A stretch of DNA of 64,000 nt from Clostridium aestuarii (GCF_026735135.1 NZ_JAPQER010000004.1:186001-250000); one strand, 5' to 3'; shown: positions 8,465-17,752, numbered from the stretch's first letter. Numbers and translations are program-made. The notes: generated by a model from the letters alone, not told the origin.

Positions 8465-9261
8465 TTTTTGCATCTGATTTAGATCGTACACTGATTTATA
8501 GTAGAAGATTAATAGAAGAAAATGATAAAAATAGTGTATTAGTTGAACGATATTTAGGAGAAGAACTTAGTTTTATGAAAGAAAGTGTAATAAATAAACT
8601 AAAAAAACTAAGAAACAAGGTTTTATTTATTCCTGTTACTACTCGTACTATTGATCAGTATAATAGGATTTTTGGAATTAAAGATGAAATTAAACCTAAA
8701 TATGCTATTGTGAGTAATGGAGGAAATATATTAATAGATGGTCAAATTGACACTGAATGGAGAAATAAAATAAAAACAGATGTAGATAAAATAATAAATT
8801 ATAGATTTATAGAAAAGAGATTTCTTCAAAATTTTAAGGATACATCGTGGATTAACAAAATGATATTTAGAGATGGTTTGTTTTTTAGTATTCATTTTAA
8901 GGATAAGAATTTAATTGATATTGAAGAATTAGAAAATTTTAAACAATGGGCTGAAAAAAATCATTGGAAAGTATCTCTTCAAACAAGAAAATTATATTTA
9001 GTTCCTGAACCAGTGAATAAGTGGTCAGCACTTATATATATAAAAAATAAGGAAAAAAAGAAAAAAATAATATCAGCAGGAGATTCTTTTTTGGACTATC
9101 CATTATTGATTAATGCAGATTATTCCATATGTGCAGCTCATGGTGAATTAAAAGAGTTAATAGAGAAAAATGACGTAAAGCAGAAACATATTACTATGAC
9201 TGAAAGAATTGGAATTAATGCATCAGAGGAAATAATATCTATTGTAGAAAACCTAGTATAA
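8461..9261 (+). CDS. HAD-family phosphatase (Ter operon)
   Basis: Haloacid dehalogenase-like hydrolase of the Cof/sucrose-phosphatase type, about 266 aa. The catalytic DLDRT motif is at residues 6-10 (Asp6 nucleophile, Asp8 acid/base), VTTRT supplies motif II, and SAGDSFLDYPLL supplies the metal-binding motif near the C-terminus. The GTG start at 8461 overlaps the previous stop codon and follows AAGGGGAG; a longer frame from 8419 would add residues ahead of the catalytic strand. It is the last biosynthetic gene before the terD set and probably removes a phosphate from the pathway product. Confidence 0.85.
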   Translation: MIFASDLDRTLIYSRRLIEENDKNSVLVERYLGEELSFMKESVINKLKKLRNKVLFIPVTTRTIDQYNRIFGIKDEIKPKYAIVSNGGNILIDGQIDTEWRNKIKTDVDKIINYRFIEKRFLQNFKDTSWINKMIFRDGLFFSIHFKDKNLIDIEELENFKQWAEKNHWKVSLQTRKLYLVPEPVNKWSALIYIKNKEKKKKIISAGDSFLDYPLLINADYSICAAHGELKELIEKNDVKQKHITMTERIGINASEEIISIVENLV

Positions 9262-9393
9262 TAAAGATTCTACAATAACCTACAATATTTGATTTTTAAA
9301 TTCAGAATTATTATAATAATATTACAGTGTAAAAAATTTCATAATTTTAAAATAGAATAAATATGTAGAAAATAAAAGAAAGAAGGTAATAAT

Positions 9394-9975
9394 ATGGCTG
9401 TTAGTTTAAAAAAAGGACAAAAGGTAGATTTAACTAAAACAAATCCAGGTTTAAAAAAAGTTATAGCAGGATTAGGTTGGGACACAAATAAATATGATGG
9501 TGGAAATGATTTTGACTTAGATACAGCTGCTTTCCTAACTGGAGCAGATGGAAAAGTAACAGCAGATACTGACTTTGTTTTTTATAATAATTTAAAAAAT
9601 ACTTCAGGATCAGTAGAACATCTTGGTGATAATCGTACAGGAGCAGGAGAAGGCGATGATGAGCAAATAAAAATAGAATTAGATAAGGTTCCTGCAGAAA
9701 TTCAAAAAATATCATTTACAGTAACTATTCATGATGCTGAGGCTAGAAGTCAAAATTTTGGGCAGGTTTCGAATGCTTTTATAAGAATCTTTAATGAAGA
9801 AACTAATGAAGAATTAATAAGATATGACTTAAGTGAAGATTATAGTATAGAAACAGCAACAGTAGTTGGTGAATTATATCGTCATAATGGAGAATGGAAA
9901 TTTAGTGCTGTAGGAAGTGGATTTGAAGGTGGACTTGGTGCACTTTGCGGCAATTTTGGAATAAATATTGGATAA
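9394..9975 (+). CDS. TerD family protein 1
   Basis: Cytoplasmic TerD-fold stress protein, 193 aa, the normal family length. It shows [18 protein letters not shown], the acid-rich block [14 protein letters not shown] and [12 protein letters not shown]; the conserved aspartates bind Ca2+ in this family. TerD proteins are linked to tellurite, phage and envelope-stress resistance. The gap from the HAD gene is 132 nt, so it may have its own promoter. It is highly similar to the next gene, indicating recent tandem duplication. Confidence 0.93.
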   Translation: MAVSLKKGQKVDLTKTNPGLKKVIAGLGWDTNKYDGGNDFDLDTAAFLTGADGKVTADTDFVFYNNLKNTSGSVEHLGDNRTGAGEGDDEQIKIELDKVPAEIQKISFTVTIHDAEARSQNFGQVSNAFIRIFNEETNEELIRYDLSEDYSIETATVVGELYRHNGEWKFSAVGSGFEGGLGALCGNFGINIG

Positions 9976-10035
9976 TTTAAATTAGTTTAAAGTTTAGAAG
10001 CAATTTAGTTGAGTGGTTCTAAAGGAGGAGTTAAA

Positions 10036-10614
10036 ATGGGAATTAATTTATCAAAAGGTCAAAAAATTAATTTATCAAAAGAAGTTCCAGGATTAAAAGA
10101 GGCTATAATTGGGTTAGGATGGGATACAAATAAATATGATGGTGGACAGGATTTTGATTTAGATGCTTCTGCATTTTTAGTTGGAAATGATGGAAGGGTA
10201 AGTAAGGATTTAAACTTTGTATTTTATAATAATTTAAAAGATCCAAGTGGTGCTGTTACACATACTGGAGATAACAGAACAGGTGAAGGAGAAGGCGATG
10301 ATGAGGAAATTATAATTGATTTCTCTAAAATACCTGAAGATATTGGTAAAATAGCAATTACAGTAACTATATATGATGCTGAAAATAGAAGCCAAAGTTT
10401 TGGGCAAGTTTCAAATGCTTTTGTAAGATTAGTCAATAAAGAAACTGGAGAAGAAGTTTTACGTTATGATTTATCAGAAGATTTTTCAATAGAAACTGCT
10501 TTAGTATTCTGTGAAATATATCGTCATAATGGAGAATGGAAATTTAGTGCTGTGGGAAGCGGATTTCAAGGTGGACTTTCTGCACTTTGTAAAAATTACG
10601 GATTAGACGCTTAA
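10036..10614 (+). CDS. TerD family protein 2
   Basis: Second TerD paralogue, 192 aa, close to the first: [36 protein letters not shown] and [13 protein letters not shown] are all retained, so the Ca2+ sites look intact. ATG 10036 follows AAAGGAGG; an upstream in-frame TTG at 10009 lacks a site. It lies 60 nt after the first copy and is probably co-transcribed. Confidence 0.93.
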   Translation: MGINLSKGQKINLSKEVPGLKEAIIGLGWDTNKYDGGQDFDLDASAFLVGNDGRVSKDLNFVFYNNLKDPSGAVTHTGDNRTGEGEGDDEEIIIDFSKIPEDIGKIAITVTIYDAENRSQSFGQVSNAFVRLVNKETGEEVLRYDLSEDFSIETALVFCEIYRHNGEWKFSAVGSGFQGGLSALCKNYGLDA

Positions 10615-10724
10615 AACAAGGTACTAGGATTTGGTACTAGAAAAAAAGGTGTTAGGAAATAGGAGTTAGTTAGGTACTAGGAATTTACCATAGCACCTAG
10701 TACCTAATAAATGGGAGGTAAAGT
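10615..10724. repeat. GGTACTAGG repeat spacer with inverted repeat
   Basis: The spacer between the second and third terD genes carries imperfect direct repeats of GGTACTAG (near 10619 and 10633, again at 10672). A perfect 12-bp inverted repeat is present: TTAGGTACTAGG (10670-10681) and CCTAGTACCTAA (10696-10707). The pattern looks like local sequence amplification. It could form a hairpin just upstream of the third terD ribosome binding site. Confidence 0.6.
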
Positions 10725-11333
10725 ATGGCTATTAATTTACAAAAGGGTCAAAGAATTAGCTTAACAAAGGATAATGATAGTTTATCAAAAATAATGGTTG
10801 GGCTCGGATGGGATCCTGTAGAGCAAAAAAGTAAAGGATTATTAGGTGGTATATTTGGCGGAAGTACTTCTCCAAATGTAGATTGTGATGCATCTGTATT
10901 TATGTTAGATGAAAATGATAGAATAAGATCAAAAGAACAAATAATTTATTTTGGTAACTTAAAACATAAAAGTGGAAGTGTTCTTCATATGGGTGATAAC
11001 CTTACAGGTGATGGAGATGGAGACGATGAGCAAATTCAAGTAGAGCTAAAAAGAATTCCACAAGATATAAATAAATTAGTTTTTGTAGTAAATATTTATG
11101 ATTGTGTAAAACGCAAACAGCATTTTGGAATGATAAAAAATGCTTTCATAAGAATTGTAAATAGTTCAAATAATCAAGAGATGCTTAGATATAATTTAAC
11201 TGATGATTATGCAAACAAAACATCATTATATGTAGGCGAAATTTATAGACACGGAAATGAATGGAAGTTTGCAGCAACAGGTGAAGGAGATAGTTCAAAG
11301 AGTATAGGAGAAATGATTAATAGATATAAATAA
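10725..11333 (+). CDS. Divergent TerD family protein 3
   Basis: TerD-fold protein of 202 aa with an insertion after the first motif (GLGWDPVEQKSKGLLGGIFGG), placing a glycine-rich loop before the metal site VDCDASVFML. The second acidic block DNLTGDGDGDDEQI is preserved. Several positions of the FDLD motif differ (NVDCDAS), so its Ca2+ affinity may differ from the two upstream copies. It has a good GGAGGT ribosome binding site and is followed by a terminator. It belongs to the CABP-like TerD subgroup usually found together with canonical TerDs. Confidence 0.9.
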   Translation: MAINLQKGQRISLTKDNDSLSKIMVGLGWDPVEQKSKGLLGGIFGGSTSPNVDCDASVFMLDENDRIRSKEQIIYFGNLKHKSGSVLHMGDNLTGDGDGDDEQIQVELKRIPQDINKLVFVVNIYDCVKRKQHFGMIKNAFIRIVNSSNNQEMLRYNLTDDYANKTSLYVGEIYRHGNEWKFAATGEGDSSKSIGEMINRYK

Positions 11334-11354
11334 TAAGAATATTGTGTAACAATA

Positions 11355-11379
11355 AAGAATATTGCTTTGCAATATTCTT
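11355..11379. terminator. Terminator of the terD cluster, AATATTGC hairpin type
   Basis: AAGAATATTGC, loop TTT, GCAATATTCTT: 11 perfect pairs followed by ATTTTG. It is one of four AAGAATATTGC hairpins in the window (others at 18243, 42648 and 50585). Confidence 0.75.
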
Positions 11380-11471
11380 ATTTTGTGTTATTGAAAAAAT
11401 GAAAGCCTGAGGATGCATATAAACGCTGAGGTTCAATTTATTTAACGTGTAAATAAAGAGGTGAATTAGGT

Positions 11472-12167
11472 ATGAATAATAATATAAATATATTGGTAGT
11501 TGAAGATGATACTGATATAAATAATCTTCTGTGTAAAATGTTAAGTAAACAAGGATATAACGTAAGAGGAGCTTATTCAGGTTCGGAAGCCAAAATGTGT
11601 GTTGAACAATATGACTTTCAACTTGTTTTACTTGATTTAATGCTGCCTGGTGTAAGTGGAGAAGAACTTATTTCACACATAAGAAAAATAAAAACTATAC
11701 CTATTATAGTTATTTCTGCAAAACCTGGACAGGATATAAAAATAGAAGTGTTAAAGCTTGGTGCAGATGATTTTATTTCAAAGCCTTTTGATATTAAAGA
11801 GGTTTTAGCAAGAGTTGAAGCACAGTTAAGAAGGTATATGGTGTTTTCAAATGTAAATGAGAAGCAAATTATTTTAAAACATAAAAATTTAATTTTGAAT
11901 CGTGAAACTGTAGAAGTCAAACTTAAAGGTAAGCATGTTTTGCTTACAGCAAGAGAATTTACTATATTGGAACTTTTAATGTCTTACCCTAATAAAGTAT
12001 TTACAAAAGCTAATTTATTTGAAGAGGTTTGGCATGATGAATTTTTAGGAGATGACAATACAGTAAATGTTCATATAAGCAATCTTCGTTCAAAATTAGC
12101 TAAAATTGATTCTGATGCAGAATATATTCACACTGTGTGGGGAATTGGATTTAAAATGAGTGATTAA
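11472..12167 (+). CDS. OmpR-family response regulator
   Basis: Two-component transcription factor, 231 aa. The receiver domain (about 1-115) has the phospho-acceptor Asp in LVLLDLMLPG and the conserved Lys in ISKPFD. The C-terminal winged helix has NTVNVHISNLRSKL and the TVWGIGFKM ending. It precedes an ABC transporter and a histidine kinase, and a terminator overlaps its stop codon, so the transporter-kinase genes are likely transcribed separately. This arrangement resembles peptide-antibiotic sensing and detoxification modules. Confidence 0.92.
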   Translation: MNNNINILVVEDDTDINNLLCKMLSKQGYNVRGAYSGSEAKMCVEQYDFQLVLLDLMLPGVSGEELISHIRKIKTIPIIVISAKPGQDIKIEVLKLGADDFISKPFDIKEVLARVEAQLRRYMVFSNVNEKQIILKHKNLILNRETVEVKLKGKHVLLTAREFTILELLMSYPNKVFTKANLFEEVWHDEFLGDDNTVNVHISNLRSKLAKIDSDAEYIHTVWGIGFKMSD

Positions 12168-12193
12168 ACTTAAGACTTTCTTAAGTTTTTCTT
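12166..12193 (+). terminator. Terminator overlapping the response regulator stop codon
   Basis: Perfect 9-bp stem AAACTTAAG/CTTAAGTTT with loop ACTTT, followed by a T-rich tract. It separates the regulator from the transporter genes. Confidence 0.65.
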
Positions 12194-12256
12194 TAGGTTA
12201 TCTTGTAGATTATATTTTAATATATAATCATGCAAGAAATGAGGAGGGAAACTTAA

Positions 12257-13180
12257 ATGTCAATAACAGTACTTAAAACTAGAAATCTTACTAAAAAATA
12301 TAGTAGGCATCTAGCTGTAAACAATGTAAATATAGAGATAAAACAAGGTGAAATATATGGTCTCGTTGGTAGAAATGGAGCTGGTAAAACTACATTACTT
12401 AAAATGATAAGTGGACTTACAATACCATCAAGTGGAGAAATTGAAATGTTTGGTGAAACATCAAACGGTGGATTAAATAAATCAAGAATGAGAACGGGAT
12501 GTATAATTGAAACACCAAGTTTTTTTCCATATTTGTCTGCAAAGAAAAATCTTGAGTATTATAGAATACAAAGAGGAATTTTAGAAAAAAAATGTGTAGA
12601 TGAGGTTCTTGAATTTGTAGGGCTTCAGGACGTTAGAACTAAAAAATTTAAAAACTTTTCACTTGGAATGAAGCAGCGTTTAGGTTTAGCACTTACTTTA
12701 ATGGCAAGTCCAGATTTACTTATTTTAGATGAACCTATCAATGGATTAGATCCTGAAGGAATCGTAGAATTTAGAGAAATATTATTAAAAATGAACAGAG
12801 AAAAAAATGTTACAATAATTATATCTAGTCATATATTAGGAGAACTTTCACAGCTTGCAACTACCTATGGATTTATCAACAACGGTAAGTTTCTAGAACA
12901 AATATCAGCAAAACAATTAGAAGAGAAATGCAAGAGTTGTATAGCAATGAAAGTAGATAATACAGAAAAAGCTTCTGTTATAATTGAAAAACAGCTTGGA
13001 TGTAGTGAATATGAAGTTCTAAATGGAAATGAAATAAGATTATATGAGAGAATAGATGCTCCAGGAATAGTAAATAAGACTCTTATAGATAATGGAGTTA
13101 TAGTATCTTCAATTAATAATGTTGGGGTAAATTTAGAAAACTACTTTATTAAATTAATTGGAGGTGCTCATCATGCTTAA
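12257..13180 (+). CDS. ABC transporter ATP-binding protein
   Basis: Cytoplasmic ATPase of a BcrA/NukF-type exporter, 307 aa. Walker A is GRNGAGKTT, the signature is SLGMKQRLG and Walker B is LLILDEPINGLD. An extra C-terminal domain of about 90 residues follows the nucleotide-binding domain, typical of lantibiotic or bacitracin export systems. The gene overlaps the permease by 8 nt. A role in efflux or relief from cell-envelope antibiotics is inferred from the kinase and regulator neighbours. Confidence 0.92.
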   Translation: MSITVLKTRNLTKKYSRHLAVNNVNIEIKQGEIYGLVGRNGAGKTTLLKMISGLTIPSSGEIEMFGETSNGGLNKSRMRTGCIIETPSFFPYLSAKKNLEYYRIQRGILEKKCVDEVLEFVGLQDVRTKKFKNFSLGMKQRLGLALTLMASPDLLILDEPINGLDPEGIVEFREILLKMNREKNVTIIISSHILGELSQLATTYGFINNGKFLEQISAKQLEEKCKSCIAMKVDNTEKASVIIEKQLGCSEYEVLNGNEIRLYERIDAPGIVNKTLIDNGVIVSSINNVGVNLENYFIKLIGGAHHA

Positions 13181-13919
13181 TTATATAAAAGCAGAACTTT
13201 ATAGAAATTTTAATAGGAAATATTTTTGGGTTTATACAGTAGGAATAGCCATATTATCGCTAATACTTAATATACTTTTATTTAATTATGGTACAAATGT
13301 AGAATTAACTATGTTATTTGAAGCTTTAAATAATTTTTTAACTACAGGTTTGTTTTTAGTACTACCAATGATTGATATGACTACTGCTGAAGAACAAAAG
13401 AATCAAACATTAAAAAATGTTGTTTCTTTTGGTATTTCAAGAAACAAGTTGGTTTTATCAAAAATAGTTACAGCAGTTATTCTTGGTATTATATCAGTTT
13501 GTATTATACTAACTGTATTTTTAGGAAGCGGAGCGATTCTATTAGGGATTGGAGAACAATTTTCAATAAATATATTAAATGATTTTATATTAAGATTATT
13601 AGTGTCAATAATATTATGGATTGCAGCTATATCAGTAGGTACATTTTTAGCATTCTTTTTTAAGAATAGCACAGTATTTGCATTCGTTTATGCAGGTGTG
13701 TTTTTTATGATAAGGAGTATTATTAGTTTACTTGAACTATTAGTTTCTGATAAATTCAAATGTGTAAAGGATATTCTTATTACAACTCAATTTAGAAATT
13801 TATCAGTACAATCAGTAACAAATGATACTTTAATTTTTGCAAGTGTAGTGGGACTGATATATATTATAATTTTTACAATTTTAACTATGTTATATGTTAA
13901 AAAGATGGAAGTAAAATAA
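13173..13919 (+). CDS. ABC transporter permease (ABC-2 type)
   Basis: Membrane partner of the preceding ATPase, 248 aa, with six hydrophobic segments and the usual ABC-2 pattern (MTTAEEQKNQTLKNVVSFGISR in the first cytoplasmic loop). ATG 13173 is preferred because GGAGGTG lies just upstream; an in-frame start at 13158 overlaps that site. Its translation is coupled to the ATPase gene by the overlap. Confidence 0.88.
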   Translation: MLNYIKAELYRNFNRKYFWVYTVGIAILSLILNILLFNYGTNVELTMLFEALNNFLTTGLFLVLPMIDMTTAEEQKNQTLKNVVSFGISRNKLVLSKIVTAVILGIISVCIILTVFLGSGAILLGIGEQFSINILNDFILRLLVSIILWIAAISVGTFLAFFFKNSTVFAFVYAGVFFMIRSIISLLELLVSDKFKCVKDILITTQFRNLSVQSVTNDTLIFASVVGLIYIIIFTILTMLYVKKMEVK

Positions 13920-13932
13920 AAGGAGAGTTTTT

Positions 13933-14847
13933 ATGCAGTATTTAATTATAATTTTTCTTATTATTGGTATAGGTATATTTGGTACACGCTATATTTTATT
14001 GAATATGGAGATTAAAAATGTAACCAATGAGTTAAATAAAATTAATGAGAATAAGACTAATTCAAAAATACTGCTAGGTTCAAGTAGAAAACAATTAGAA
14101 AAGTTATCTTTAGAAATAAATAAAACTTTAGAAGAAAAACAGAAAAATCAAGCTAAATATAAACGTATGGATTTAGAATTGAGGCAGGCGATTGCAAACA
14201 TATCTCATGATTTGCGTACTCCACTTACATCAATAATGGGATATATGCAACTTATGGAAGAGAATGATATATCCCAAGATGAAAAAAAACAATATATAGA
14301 CATAGTGAAAAATAGAACAAAATCATTAAAAAGTTTAATAACTAGCTTTTACGATTTATCGAGGCTGGAGGCAAATGAGTATGAATTTGAACTTAAATCA
14401 CTAAATTTATACAATATAATGAGTGAGATAATAGTTTCATTTTACAATGATTTTGTGAGTAGAGGAGTAGAACCTATTATTGATATTGATGAGAAGGTAT
14501 TCTTAGTTATTGTTGATGAAAATGCAGTAAAAAGAATAATTTCAAATTTAATACAAAATATGATAAAATATGGTAAGGAATTTGTATCTATATCATTGAA
14601 ACAGAGAAGTGATTGTCTTATTACAACTTTTACAAATGATGCACCTAATTTAAATGAGGAAGATGCAAAACATTTATTTGAACGATTTTTCACAGCTGAT
14701 CATGCAAGGACTGGTAAAAGTACTGGGCTTGGACTTGCTATAACAAAAGAATTAGTAGAACAAATGGGACACACAATTTGGGTAGAGTTATCACAGGGCA
14801 AGCTTAGTATAATGATAAAATGGAAAATGTATAGAAGGTTAGAATAA
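13933..14847 (+). CDS. Sensor histidine kinase, single membrane anchor
   Basis: A 304-aa kinase with only one N-terminal membrane helix (about residues 1-20) and no extracellular sensor, followed by a coiled coil (about 30-85). The phospho-accepting box is ANISHDLRTPLTSIMGYM, and the ATPase domain has NLIQNMIKYG and STGLGLAI. Kinases of this build usually sense through the partner ABC transporter rather than directly. It lies 13 nt after the permease and ends at a terminator. Confidence 0.9.
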   Translation: MQYLIIIFLIIGIGIFGTRYILLNMEIKNVTNELNKINENKTNSKILLGSSRKQLEKLSLEINKTLEEKQKNQAKYKRMDLELRQAIANISHDLRTPLTSIMGYMQLMEENDISQDEKKQYIDIVKNRTKSLKSLITSFYDLSRLEANEYEFELKSLNLYNIMSEIIVSFYNDFVSRGVEPIIDIDEKVFLVIVDENAVKRIISNLIQNMIKYGKEFVSISLKQRSDCLITTFTNDAPNLNEEDAKHLFERFFTADHARTGKSTGLGLAITKELVEQMGHTIWVELSQGKLSIMIKWKMYRRLE

Positions 14848-14895
14848 TTTTATGAAAGTAAAATTATAGAATGGTTTATTGATATAAAGTTTAGT

Positions 14896-14924
14896 AAGGT
14901 GGTGCATTGTTGCACCATCTTTTA
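14896..14924 (+). terminator. Terminator after the histidine kinase
   Basis: An 11-bp stem around GGTGGTGCA/TGCACCATC with one G-U pair, loop TTGT, then TTTT. Confidence 0.75.
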
Positions 14925-14947
14925 ATTTACAATTAATCGACAATAAT

Positions 14948-14977
14948 TTGACAAAATCGACAACGGTTTGATATAAT
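14948..14977 (+). promoter_or_regulatory. Promoter of the pantothenate operon
   Basis: Consensus TTGACA (14948-14953), 18-nt spacer and TATAAT (14972-14977). Transcription should start near 14984, giving a leader of about 205 nt. Confidence 0.8.
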
Positions 14978-15039
14978 TATTATTAATTTTATATAAAATA
15001 TTTTATAAGATAATATTTTATATTATAATTTAAAATGGA

Positions 15040-15187
15040 TGGGTAGTATCAATAAGGAACTACACCGAATTATAATTTTATAAGTGATTATTTCTGCTCA
15101 TATCAAAAGAATGAGACAGTCAAGTAGTAGACAAACAAAAGGGTTGATTTTTGTATCACTTCTTATTCAAGTAAGCAAAGGAGTGAT
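15040..15187 (+). ncRNA. Tandem pan-motif leader RNA with Shine-Dalgarno switch
   Basis: Two hairpins share one design. Hairpin 1 (15040-15067) has GTAGT/ACTAC, loop ATCAATAAGGA, then a bulged A64 before GG/CC pairs. Hairpin 2 (15094-15119) has CTCAT/ATGAG, loop ATCAAAAGA, then a bulged A116 before CTG/CAG. Bulged adenines, tandem copies and location upstream of pan genes match the published pan motif, a candidate riboswitch. Downstream, ATCACTTCTT (15155-15164) can pair with the Shine-Dalgarno AAGGAGTGAT (15178-15187) over 10 bp with one U-G, or with AAGTGAT (15082-15088), giving two exclusive states. Confidence 0.75.
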
Positions 15188-15190
15188 GCA

Positions 15191-16036
15191 TTGAAGATCG
15201 GATTTATTGGGGCGGGAAAAGTAGGTTTTTCCCTAGGAAAATATTTTTCACTAAATAATGTTAAATTAACGGGCTATTATAGCAGAACCTATAGGTCTGC
15301 ATTGAAAGCTGCAGAATTTACAGAAACAAAAGCATATAACAATCTAGAAAGTTTAATTAAAGATAGTGATACAATATTTATTACAACTCCTGATGATGCA
15401 ATTCTTAGCATATGTGAGAAAATAATCAGCTTTGATTTAAGAGAAAAAATTATATGCCACACCAGTGGTTCGTTATCTTCAAATATCTTTTCAAATTTAA
15501 ATCTCTTAGGTGTGTTCGGATATTCTATTCATCCTATGTTTCCATTTCCAAATAAATATACAACATATAAAAATTTAAAAGATGCTTATTTTTCAATTGA
15601 AGGAAGTAGAGAAAAGTTAGATGATATTAAAAAACTTATTCAATCTTTAGGTAATAAGTTTATTGTACGTGATGAAAATAAAGATTCACTTTATCATCTT
15701 GCTAATGTTACTGTTTCAAATTTAGTGTTGTCTTTACTAAATCTAGGCTGCACATATCTTCAACAGTGTGGTGTTAGAGAAGAGGATGCACTAGAAGCAC
15801 TCTTTCCTTTAATAGAAAGTAATATAAGCAATTTAAAAAGCAAGGGATTTGTAAACGCTTTAACAGGCCCAATAGAAAGAGGCGATAGTGGAACAGTTAA
15901 ACAGCATATTGAGGCTATTCCAAAAGAGGATCTGCAAATGTATAAGATCTTATCAAAAAATCTTTTAGAGATTTCTAAAAAGAAGAATTCAGACAGGGAT
16001 TACAAAAGATTACAAGACTATTTAGGAGGAATTTAG
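15191..16036 (+). CDS. DUF2520 Rossmann-fold reductase, probable ketopantoate reductase
   Basis: NAD(P)-binding protein, 281 aa, with the N-terminal nucleotide motif [14 protein letters not shown] and a C-terminal DUF2520 helical domain ([15 protein letters not shown] onward). Proteins of this type head pan operons in clostridia. They probably fill the ketopantoate-to-pantoate step (a PanG-like alternative to PanE), which is otherwise unrepresented in this operon. The TTG start at 15191 follows AAGGAGTGAT, which is the sequestered ribosome binding site of the leader switch. The role is family and context inference. Confidence 0.8.
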   Translation: MKIGFIGAGKVGFSLGKYFSLNNVKLTGYYSRTYRSALKAAEFTETKAYNNLESLIKDSDTIFITTPDDAILSICEKIISFDLREKIICHTSGSLSSNIFSNLNLLGVFGYSIHPMFPFPNKYTTYKNLKDAYFSIEGSREKLDDIKKLIQSLGNKFIVRDENKDSLYHLANVTVSNLVLSLLNLGCTYLQQCGVREEDALEALFPLIESNISNLKSKGFVNALTGPIERGDSGTVKQHIEAIPKEDLQMYKILSKNLLEISKKKNSDRDYKRLQDYLGGI

Positions 16037-16037
16037 G

Positions 16038-16865
16038 ATGAAGAATAGTACAGCTACATTTAAAACTGCCAAATTAAATGGGGAAAAGCTTACCATGCTT
16101 ACAGCTTATGATTATTCTACTGCAAAATTAGTAGATGAATCAGGTATAAATGGAATTTTAGTTGGAGATTCTGTTGGAATGGTTTGTCTTGGCTATAAAG
16201 ATACATTAAGTGTAACTATGGAAGATATGATTCATCATACAAGAGCTGTTTCGAGAGGAGCAAAGAATGCTCTTGTAGTAGCAGATATGCCTTTTATGTC
16301 ATATCAAACCTCTGTTTATGATGCAGTTAAAAATGCAGGAAGACTTATAAAAGAAGGAGAAGCACAAGCGGTGAAATTAGAAGGAGGAGCTGCTGTGTGT
16401 GAACAAATAGAAGCTATCGTTAAAGCTCAAATACCTGTAATGGGACATGTTGGACTTACTCCTCAATCTGTAAACATATTTGGCGGATTTAAGGTGCAAG
16501 GCAAAACACAAGATGCAGCAAAACAGCTTATAGAAGATGCTAAGAAAATAGAAAAGGCAGGAGCGTTTGCTATTGTATTTGAATGTGTTCCAGCAAAGGT
16601 TGCAGAATTAATTACTAAAGAAATTTTTATTCCTACAATTGGTATAGGAGCTGGTGCAGGCTGCGATGGGCAAATACTTGTTTATCAAGATATGCTTGGC
16701 ATGTTTTCTGATTTTACACCTAAATTTATTAAAAGATATGCAAATATTGGAGATGTGATGAAAGTGGCTTTTAAAGAATATATAAAAGAAGTTCAAGAAG
16801 GTGTGTTCCCATCAAAAGAGCACTGCTTTAAGATAGATGAAGAAACATTAAAAAAACTATATTAA
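16038..16865 (+). CDS. panB: 3-methyl-2-oxobutanoate hydroxymethyltransferase
   Basis: First committed enzyme of pantothenate synthesis: it transfers a hydroxymethyl group from methylene-tetrahydrofolate to ketoisovalerate. The 275-aa length is typical. [23 protein letters not shown] carries the Mg-binding Asp, and [20 protein letters not shown] and [21 protein letters not shown] are family signatures. It starts right after the stop of the reductase gene, so translation is coupled. Confidence 0.97.
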   Translation: MKNSTATFKTAKLNGEKLTMLTAYDYSTAKLVDESGINGILVGDSVGMVCLGYKDTLSVTMEDMIHHTRAVSRGAKNALVVADMPFMSYQTSVYDAVKNAGRLIKEGEAQAVKLEGGAAVCEQIEAIVKAQIPVMGHVGLTPQSVNIFGGFKVQGKTQDAAKQLIEDAKKIEKAGAFAIVFECVPAKVAELITKEIFIPTIGIGAGAGCDGQILVYQDMLGMFSDFTPKFIKRYANIGDVMKVAFKEYIKEVQEGVFPSKEHCFKIDEETLKKLY

Positions 16866-16868
16866 AAA

Positions 16869-16899
16869 GGGGGCAGGTGCGTAAGCACTGATTAATATG
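16869..16899 (+). promoter_or_regulatory. Hairpin-bridged ribosome binding site of panC
   Basis: GGGGG (16869-16873) is 23 nt from the panC ATG (16897), too far for normal initiation. A hairpin fills the gap: CA and GTGC pair with GCAC and TG (16874-16890) around a GTAA tetraloop of GNRA type, with one bulged G. If it folds, the Shine-Dalgarno stands about 6 nt from the ATG. Confidence 0.55.
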
Positions 16900-17751
16900 G
16901 ATACTGTAAAGACAATAAAAGAAGTTAGAGAATATATAAAACAATGGAGAAGACAAGGACTATCAGTAGCACTTGTACCAACGATGGGGTACCTTCATGA
17001 TGGACATAAAAGTCTTGTTGAAAGAGCATCAAAAGAAAATCATAGAGTTATTGTTAGTATTTTTGTTAATCCAACACAATTTGGACCAAATGAAGATTTA
17101 GATACTTATCCAAGAGATTTGGAACATGATAAAAAGGTCTGTGAAAGTGCAGGAGCAAGTTTGATTTTTAATCCTGAACCATCTGAAATGTATTTTGATG
17201 ATAGATGTACTAATGTAGAAGTAGAAGGATTAACAAATGGATTATGTGGGGCAAAAAGACCAGGTCATTTCAGTGGTGTATGCACGGTAGTTTCAAAGTT
17301 ATTTAATATAGTAACTCCAGATAGGGCTTATTTTGGTGAAAAAGATGCTCAGCAATTAGCTGTAATTAAAAGAATGGTTAGAGATTTAAGCTTTGATATA
17401 GAAATAGTAGGATGTCCAATTGTTAGAGAAAAAGATGGACTGGCTAAAAGTTCAAGAAATATTTATCTGTCAAAGGAAGAAAGGCAAGAGGCTCTTTCAC
17501 TAAACAGAAGCTTAAGACGAGCAAAAAAACGTCTTAAAGATGGAGAAAGAGATACAAATATAATTAAGAAAGCTATAGAAGAAGAAATTAATAAAGAAAC
17601 ATTATCAAAAATAGATTATATAGAAATTATAAATAGTGAAGATTTAAAACCTGTTGAAAAAATAGAAAAAACAGTATTAATAGCTATAGCAGTATTTATT
17701 GGAAAAACAAGGCTAATAGATAATTTTACATTCGAAATGGAGGAAAAGTAG
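16897..17751 (+). CDS. panC: Pantothenate synthetase
   Basis: Cytoplasmic ligase joining pantoate and beta-alanine with ATP, 284 aa. It shows the nucleotidyltransferase motif [14 protein letters not shown], the substrate loop [22 protein letters not shown] and KSSRNIYLS. It lies 31 nt downstream of panB, and its initiation site contains the hairpin described at 16869-16899. The next gene follows immediately. Confidence 0.97.
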   Translation: MDTVKTIKEVREYIKQWRRQGLSVALVPTMGYLHDGHKSLVERASKENHRVIVSIFVNPTQFGPNEDLDTYPRDLEHDKKVCESAGASLIFNPEPSEMYFDDRCTNVEVEGLTNGLCGAKRPGHFSGVCTVVSKLFNIVTPDRAYFGEKDAQQLAVIKRMVRDLSFDIEIVGCPIVREKDGLAKSSRNIYLSKEERQEALSLNRSLRRAKKRLKDGERDTNIIKKAIEEEINKETLSKIDYIEIINSEDLKPVEKIEKTVLIAIAVFIGKTRLIDNFTFEMEEK

Positions 17752-17752
17752 T

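Noticed and set aside
12203..12228. Promoter TTGTAG ... TATAAT before the ABC transporter genes
   Set aside because: The spacer is only 14 nt; a promoter is expected there but this pair is not convincing.
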